In this document: positions 48,726 to 64,000 of the stretch, one piece after another | How the letters are laid out: each line of letters starts with the position of its first letter | How positions within the stretch are numbered: position 1 is the stretch's first letter | DNA from: Cristatella mucedo | Lineage: Eukaryota; Bryozoa; Phylactolaemata; Cristatellidae | Length of the DNA stretch: 64,000 nucleotides | Assembly (NCBI GenBank): GCA_009760855.2 | Contig: WPIO01000101.1 | Coordinates: 367,501 to 431,500, forward strand | Direction: 5' to 3' | Position numbers and translations under genes: made by a program | The notes under the pieces: generated by a model | The model's input: only the letters and a program-made list of their open reading frames with translations | Database searches by the model: none | What the model was told of the DNA's origin: nothing

Positions 48726-48757
<32 letters not shown>

Positions 48758-48830
48758 TACCCTTGCATAGCGCACTTAGAGAACTGAATCTAATTCTAGG
48801 CAATTAACAGATTCTTTTTAGAAGGCATTA
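48726..48830 (-). mobile_element. LINE family B tail next to the giant (ACT)n
   Basis: (ATA)n at 48726-48755, then ACCCTTGCATAGCGCACTTA and GAGAACTGAATCTAATTCTAGG, a diverged inverted B terminus. Confidence 0.7.
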
Positions 48831-48879
48831 CCAAATGATTGTTGGGAAAATCCGCAAGCAGCAGGTCCAGTGTAATGGG

Positions 48880-49075
48880 CTAACTCCTCTCCGAGCTAGC
48901 TTCTCTCCGATACAGCTTCTCTCCTAGCTAGCTCGAAGACGAGCTAGCTTCTTTCTACGCTAGCTCGTCTTCGAGCTAGCCCCTCTCTAAGCTAGTTCTT
49001 TTCAGATCTAGCTCCACTCCGAGCTAGCTCATCTCTGAGCTAGCTCTTCTCCGAGCTAGCTACTCTCTAAGCAGC
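48880..49075. repeat. Minisatellite of GAGCTAGCT palindromic units
   Basis: About a dozen imperfect units of about 15 bp with the word TCTCCGAGCTAGCT. Two units form near-adjacent hairpins, AGCTAGCTCG-AAGA-CGAGCTAGCT and GCTAGCTCG-TCTT-CGAGCTAGC. Confidence 0.85.
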
Positions 49076-49870
49076 GTTTCGCCTCAGTGGTGCTCCCCAA
49101 AGCATTACCAGTGCCACTCATTGCAGTTCAGCCAGTGCGCTTTCAATTTGTCACGCTTAGCCATGCATTGTTCGCTATCCGAGAATCTTTTTCTGGATAG
49201 ATCCAGCAGATCGTATCACTAAGAAATCGGCCGTTTCAACCTCACCCTTGCTGGCCAGCCATTGTTGAATGGACGAAGCTATCTTTTTACTTGATCTCGT
49301 TCGAGCCACGGCCGAAGCGAGTTTGCTATTTGCATAAAATGACCGTCGCTTTCAAAGCCGTCAGGGCGCGGTCATCGAAGACGAGTGCTGGGAATGCATA
49401 GTTGTTTACGATGTGCTCCCAAAGTTCTTTGAGCAGGCCGACGACTGTGAGGTAAGTCCGGTCGAAATGACTCGAAGTGACTCGGTGCACATCGACACTG
49501 GCGAGCTGGAAAGCACGGTAGGCGTGCACGCCTCGAGCGATAGGCGAAGTCCTTCAATTTCGGGTCAGAATTCGGCCAGAGGTCAAAGCTTCCTCTGGGC
49601 TTCTTCACTGGCCGTTTCTTTCCAGTTCTTGATTCGTACTCAGCGGCACGTCGCCTCAGTCGCGGACTCGGGTTGCTTTAGAAATGTGCCCAGCCCAGCA
49701 ATCATCACCCGGGGCCGTTGAATTCACTTCCAGTCCACATTCCTCGGATTTTTGCAAGTCAAAAAGCCTTCGGTGGCTCTCTTTCATTACTATGTGCAGT
49801 CTAATGAGACAGGCTATTTCAGCGAGCTGCCCAGCCTGCGAGAGAGTTGTAAACCGAAGTAACGAAAGTA
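49076..49870. other. Unassigned sequence
   Basis: Open frames on both strands at 49326-49721 without recognisable motifs. Confidence 0.35.
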
Positions 49871-50026
49871 CGAGCGGACCGAGCCATGCTCAGACACGAG
49901 CGGACCGAGCAATGCCCAGACACGAGCGGACCGAGCAATGCTCAGACACGCGCGGACCGAGCAATGCTCAGACACGAGCGGACCGAGTAATGCTCAGACA
50001 CGAGCGGACCGAGAAATGCTCAGACA
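49871..50026. repeat. 26-bp minisatellite, six units
   Basis: Six tandem copies of a unit beginning CGAGCGGACCGAG and ending ATGCTCAGACA, highly similar to each other. Confidence 0.95.
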
Positions 50027-50069
50027 CGCGCGGCCATCACGAGTAGGCGGTGTCTGATGGAACGATGCA

Positions 50070-50215
50070 TCGGCAGGCTTTCACGGATAGGCACGCCTGC
50101 TCGAGATTTATACACCGAGGTATTGACAGTAAAATTTAATCGAGAAATACCTCGGCAGGTCTCGGAATCACGCATAGGCACGTCTGCTCGAGAGTTGCAT
50201 ACCGAAGTATCCAAA
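50070..50215. repeat. Tandem duplication of about 75-80 bp
   Basis: GGCAGGCTTTCACGGATAGG...GCACGCCTGCTCGAGA...ACACCGAGGTATT recurs as GGCAGGTCTCGGAATCACGC...GCACGTCTGCTCGAGA...ATACCGAAGTATC. Confidence 0.8.
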
Positions 50216-50255
50216 ATACGGGTGGCAAGAGTAATACCTAGGATGACTAGCCATC

Positions 50256-50376
50256 ATTTGAGCATGCTACCACTAACCATTCGCTCGTGCTTCCTTTGCA
50301 GCAAATGTAAAGTGCCCAGACAGAGATTTGAGTTCTCTGACGGCACTATATCAAATGCATTATTGTTATTATTAAG
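50256..50376 (+). mobile_element. LINE family B 3' fragment
   Basis: GAGCATGCTACCACTAACCA, CAAATGTAAAGTGCCCAGAC, then ATTATTGTTATTATTA. Confidence 0.85.
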
Positions 50377-51256
50377 TCCATTAGGTTGTCAAGACAGTTT
50401 CGGCGGCAGCAGTGTGTTTAAGGAGTCCGATCAGGGCCAAGAAGGACGCCCAACATTGCGCTTCAGATAGGTCCACACGAAGAGCAGGGCCCGCTGGCCC
50501 CTTGGCAGTGCTCATGAGCGAGATACACCACAAATCCCAAGGCCAACAATGAAAGGCGGGACAGGCAGATTGCACGAACAATTGCTGCTGCGCCATTACC
50601 GTTAGCTGACCGTGACGCAGTAACCAAACGGGCCGACGTCGACGACTCGGGTGCAACACTCAACAAGTGCACATTTAATCAGTAAAATTGCTAGTCAGCT
50701 GCACAAGCCCGGCATAGAGCAACATGAACAACTTCAAGCCACAAAAAGAGACGGCGAGCGAGAGAAGGGTCGTCGTTTGTCTGGCACCATCGAGTCCGAA
50801 ATAAATAGCAAACGTGGAAAATCTTTCGGGCGTGAATGCCTGCCACGCGTTCTCCGAAGTCCACTGCTGTCGCCACCATACATCGTCGTCGCGTTGTCCT
50901 CATAAAACCCTTTCAAACAGGCACCTACGCTCTCTCTCCAATTTCTGACAGTGGGGCTGGCTGAGAGGCAAGAGCAAAGGCGTCTGCTATGACTGCCATG
51001 TGGTGCACAGTATGCGAAAAAGCGTCGGTGTGTGCGCTAGAGCCCGTGGCAAGCGTGCGAGAGTTTCTGCTGGTTGCAGCCGAGATCGGCTGCTGCGCGG
51101 CATCATCGCCGCCATTGAGGTCATGGACAAATTTTGGAATGGTTTTCAAAGACGCAGCGACAGCGCTCGCTGCGTCTTTGCTGGCATGATTTCTCGCTCT
51201 CTCACACGCTCGTGCATGTGCGAGCTCGCCGCTCCTCGAGCTCGCTCCGCGTGGCT
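50377..51256. other. 3' flank of the RRM gene
   Basis: Lies immediately downstream of the minus-strand stop at 51257, so it should contain the 3' UTR. I did not find a clear AATAAA on the minus strand. Positions 50900-51256 are CpG-rich. Confidence 0.4.
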
Positions 51257-59703
<8,447 letters not shown>

Positions 59704-60289
59704 CTGGAAAGAACAAAGTGTAGCACTTAAAAAAGCTAGCTCCAGGATGTCGGCAAAGTGAATAGGCTTAGCCAGGACTGCAGCCCAGGATGGGTTAGAC
59801 CTTGACCTTGCCAAAGGCATATACGAAGGATGAAGGGGCGCGTCTGGTATCAAGCAGTCAAGATACACCCCTTCCAATCGGTTCACGGGGGGGGGAGGGA
59901 TGTGCAAAGGCCTAATTGCCCTTGCCCACTTTTCTGTATGCCGCATAGATGCAGCGCATAGTTCGCTACTCGGACAGCAGCAACAATGGCGATGGATTAA
60001 ATATGTCCTTAAGATCGCCTCATATTAAAATAGAGTCCTGTAACTAAAGTGGACTTTTCCTTTTCAGCATGGGCCTTATTTAATTTACTTACCGTTGACA
60101 CACATGCAATACGCTGGCGATAACCTCGCATCGGAGCCTCGAATTGCCGTGCACCCCTACAGATACACCCCTGCATGTGCACAATGAGACGGAGCCGTTT
60201 TTACTTGGACTACCTTTCCCCTCGACATTTATACTGTTTTCAGGTATCAGAAATTTCCTTCTTCCTTCTTTCTACTCCATCACATCCAT
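59704..60289. other. 5' flank or intron of the RRM gene, nothing recognised
   Basis: A G9 run at 59887-59895 (CGGGGGGGGGAGG). No N-terminal exon with a phase-0 donor was recognised. Confidence 0.35.
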
Positions 60290-60422
60290 GCTTTCTCCCC
60301 ATCTTTCTCTCTCTTTCTCCCTCCCTTTCTCTCCCCGTTACTTCCTTTCTCTCTGCCCCTCTCTCCTTGTCTCCCTTTTTATCTTCCTCTCTATCTTTCT
60401 CTCCCCTCTCTCCCCCTGCATC

Positions 60423-60476
<54 letters not shown>

Positions 60477-60490
60477 TCTATCTCTTTCTC
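60290..60490. repeat. CT-rich tract with (CT)n
   Basis: Imperfect CTCTTTCTCC repeats, with a clean (CT)n at about 60425-60471. Confidence 0.9.
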
Positions 60491-60681
60491 TTCCTATTCT
60501 GGTTCTCTCAGCTCCCTGATCTCTTTATTATTCCTGCCACTTCTACCATCTCTTCTGCTTATCAGTATATAATACTAATCTAACTTCTCTATTTAAAATT
60601 TCTCTTCTCTTCTTAATTTTTCAACTGCATCACATTTCGCAATTTTTTGGCCACCGTGTCCAGAAAATAATACTACCTTCG

Positions 60682-60733
60682 CCCTGGTTTGGCACAGCGG
60701 CTCAGGCGCCCAGCTCTAATGACCGAGGTAGCT
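60682..60733 (+). mobile_element. SINE type 2 head fragment (A box only)
   Basis: CCTGGTTTGGCACAGCGGCT then GACCGAGGTAGC matches the head of the SINE at 59268 but stops before the B box. Confidence 0.5.
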
Positions 60734-61370
<637 letters not shown>

Positions 61371-63734
61371 CGCTCCTTGCCCTCCCTAGGCGCTCGCCGA
61401 GCGAGATACCGCCTAGAGCCGGTGAAAGCCGCACGGGTGAATAATGCATGAGCCGTCGGAGACGCTGCGGTGGCGGCGGCCCTGCGGCAGCTGGCAGCTG
61501 GCCGCCGCTGGCATCTCCCGCCGGATGCCGGCCTCGGCAGCCGCGGCCACGAGAGCGGTAGCGCCCGACAAGCTGAAGTGCATGAAATATTAAGTCCACC
61601 GAGCGGTCGATCGCGCCGAACGCCGGCACCTTTTAATAATGGATTCCCTTCGCTGTCGTCGTCGTTGCGGGAGAGGCTTTAGCTCGGCTCGAGTCTCTAC
61701 AGCCGGCGGTGCCGCTGTCTCATTGCCGACGCGTTGCCGGCGCGTGCTCTCGCAGCCAGCCAGCGCCTCCGTGCGCCAACCGTGTTTGCTCAGCAGCGCC
61801 CAGCAGAGAGCGTCCCATTGTGAGCACCTAGGCCACGGACGGTGGCGAATGGCTAGGACATGAACGGTGGCGAACCGTCAATAGCGGTGGCGGTGCAGCT
61901 ACTCGGGCCGTCACCGTCCCAATGCTCAGCCGGCTGTGTTTCAGCGCCACTCAGGACATGCCTGCTCCTTTGAGAATACAAAACTAGACTATTGCGGTAA
62001 ACGGATGCGACCATAATAAGGGCAGTTAGTGCGCACATTGGGCTCCAATGTGCGACTCTAGCGAGCTGCGCTGCTCCACCTATTCGAATAGGAAGCAGAA
62101 ATAGGGAACCTCGGCGAGTCGCCGTTTGCATCGCCCCTAGGTGCATCGGAGCGAGAACTCGGTGCGAATTTCATCTGCCGTCCCGGCGCAGGCGCTCAAG
62201 AATGAGTCACTATGCCGTAACTCATTCGTGAGACCAAAACCAGGGGCTTGGCTGCGAGATGCGCCAATCGGCAAGCGAGGGCAGCATGCTCTACAAGAAA
62301 GGGCGTCTGAGGGAGTATAGATAGCAGGTTGTATGGAAGGCTAGACACTCGAACGAGAGCGAAAGCGAGCAGCCGATTCGATGCCAATTCCTGCACGCGC
62401 TGAGTGACTAGACACGAGCGAGCGTCGACAATGGCGGGAACTTCTGCACCAGATGACGAAGCAGATAGAGACGGCAGGTCACGGCGATTGAAGACACACC
62501 GCGGCCCTAGCCGCCGGCGCCGCCCTCACCGCCAGCGTGCCTCAGGACGCGCCTCAGCTGCGCCACCGCCCGCCGCCGCCTCAATTCGCTGGCCGGAACG
62601 CCTCGGCGGCGGACAAAGGCGGTGGCGGACGCCGCCGCCACCGCTTTGTCTCCGCTGCAGCCGAGTAGAAGTGAAGGAATCGAGGCGAGACGCGCCCGAG
62701 GGCTGCAGCCGACTCGAGTCACGCGTTTGCACCGCCGGTGCTCGATCGCTCGCGCTCGCCGAGTCGCTAGCTCGGAGCTTCCGCCGACGGCGGCGGAAGC
62801 TCCAGCGGACGGCGCTGCTGCGTCCAACCGAGCCGCCCGAGCGCTCGCGCTCGGGCCGCGCCAACAGCAGTGGCGGTCGGCGAACCGTCGAGGGAAACGT
62901 CCCCCCCCCGTCGTGGAGGGAGGGCTCGCCGAGCGGGGCGTGAGAGGGGAGGACCGGGCGCGGAGTCGCAGCTCTCGGGGGAAACAGCCTTTGACGAAGC
63001 AGCGCAGGCGTCGCTGCAGCGCCAACGGTGAAGGTGAACGCGCGAACCCTCGGGCCCCACGACTCGCCGACGGGCGACGAGGCGGAGTGGGCCGGCGAGC
63101 CCGTCCGAGCGAGCGCCCGGAGCGGCCGCCCGGCGCATGGCAATACGCTGAAGCCTCGTAGACCTACGAGGGCCATCCATCCACGCATCGTCGCCATGGT
63201 CCTCTCTGCCCTGCCCCGCCTCCTTCTCGGAGAGGGTGCTCGCGTTCGGGCCGACGCGCCCGCACGATGGACGAAGGCGATTCTCGAAAAGGCAGAGAAA
63301 AGAAACGAAGAGAGCAAATATTGCGCGCGCACGCGCCAGCCAGTCTTCGCTCACGTCGTCGCACTGTTCCTGCACCACGCCGCCGCCGCATTGTGGCGGT
63401 CCGCCGCCGTCGGACTGTTTAAATTTGATAGGACGCATTGTGCTTCGCTTCCCCTTCGGCTGCGGCTTGGCCGAAGCAACACGGGACCGCCTCGAAGCGC
63501 TCGCCCGTCGGCTAACGGTAAAAGGAGGCGCCCAGGGGCGTCCGTCGACTTTGTCTAGCGGTGTACCCGAGCGATAACAGCCGTTTCAAAGCCTCCTCGC
63601 CATTGTCTCGCGACGTGGCCGCTACCAGCCGCATGCGAGAGCGAACCGGACTTAGATAGAAGCAGTACACAAAGGGATTTCAGGTTTCCAAGGGCCAACA
63701 GGTGAGAAGAGTCGCACGGATGCGGCTGCTTGAG
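61371..63734. other. CpG-rich region, no gene recognised
   Basis: Strongly CpG-rich at about 61400-63600, with long overlapping frames on both strands (for example 62526-63332 minus and 62404-62943 plus) made of Arg/Ala/Ser/Pro. It lies 5' of the RRM gene and may include its promoter or an untranslated first exon, but nothing shows this directly. Confidence 0.4.
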
Positions 63735-64000
63735 GAGAGAGAGAGAGAGTGAGAAAGAGTGTGTGAGCGAGAGTGAGAGTGAGTGAGAAAGAGAGAAATA
63801 AAGAATGTGTGAGGAAGAGTGAGTGAGAAAGAGTGAGTGAGAGATGGACACGGGTAGAAATTGGTAGTCAGTAAGAGAGAGTCAGAAAGAGAGAGTGAGA
63901 GATGAGAAAGGAGAAGGAGAGAGAAAAGAGAGAGAGAGAGACAAGAGAGAGAGAGAGAGAGACAGAGACAGACAGACAGACAGACTGAGAGACACAGAGA
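63735..64000. repeat. GA-rich low-complexity tract to window edge
   Basis: GAGAGTGAGAAAGAG-type repeats ending in (GA)n and (CAGA)n at 63960-63985; continues beyond the window. Confidence 0.9.

Noticed and set aside
62404-63577. Several 170-270 codon frames on both strands
   Set aside because: All overlap one another in CpG-rich DNA, consist mainly of Arg, Ala, Ser and Pro, and have no motif or splice consistency.

Overview
The window is repeat-rich metazoan nuclear DNA. Coding sequence is split by GT-AG introns and carries animal-type families. There are dozens of decayed non-LTR retrotransposon pieces, tRNA-derived SINEs, a Ty3/gypsy relic, very long microsatellites and CpG-rich islands. 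Nothing bacterial (operons, ribosome binding sites, CRISPR) is present. The two-RRM RBPMS/MEC-8-type gene, together with L2-like LINEs whose 3' ends carry a GCGCTTTAC-type motif plus (TAA)n, points to an invertebrate. A lophotrochozoan such as a free-living flatworm is my guess, not something the sequence proves.

Two host genes can be supported, both on the minus strand. (1) 59703 down to 51257: seven phase-consistent exons encode the 314 C-terminal residues of an RNA-binding protein of the RBPMS / Couch potato / MEC-8 family, with RRM1, an Ala-rich linker, RRM2 and a stop. The 5' exon(s) were not found. (2) 28702 down to 28067: an apparently single-exon, 211-residue membrane protein with one clear transmembrane segment. 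Its function is not recognised, though its layout resembles KCNE-type potassium-channel subunits. A CpG-rich region lies upstream, with three TATTAACT boxes spaced exactly 12 bp apart.

Most of 1-50400 is a graveyard of two LINE families of the CR1/L2 group, here called A and B. Family A has one long copy (2730-5040) and several 3' pieces. Family B has more than twenty pieces, nearly all 5'-truncated, ending in (TAA/TTA)n. A copy of B sits inside A (43041-44651, with a 6-bp target duplication) and a piece of A sits inside B (35896-36594), so each family has inserted into the other. The SINEs at 30262 and 59268 share their 3' body with LINE B, which suggests B mobilised them. A Ty3/gypsy protease/RT/RNase H relic lies at 30800-31690.

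Simple DNA is exceptional: (ACT)n of about 500 bp at 48227, a purine-only tract of about 1.1 kb at 8901-9977, (AT)n at 7447, (GT)n at 59156 and 16837, a (GAGGCT)-type hexamer array just upstream of the RRM2 exon, and several minisatellites. CpG-rich islands (about 8481-8900, 10000-10700, 12380-13290, 26760-27150, 28000-29900, 41760-42600, 50900-53500, 61400-63600) give many long open frames on both strands that look like composition artefacts. I found no convincing new defence, toxin or biosynthetic system. The most interesting material is the LINE/SINE/microsatellite interplay and the two host genes.
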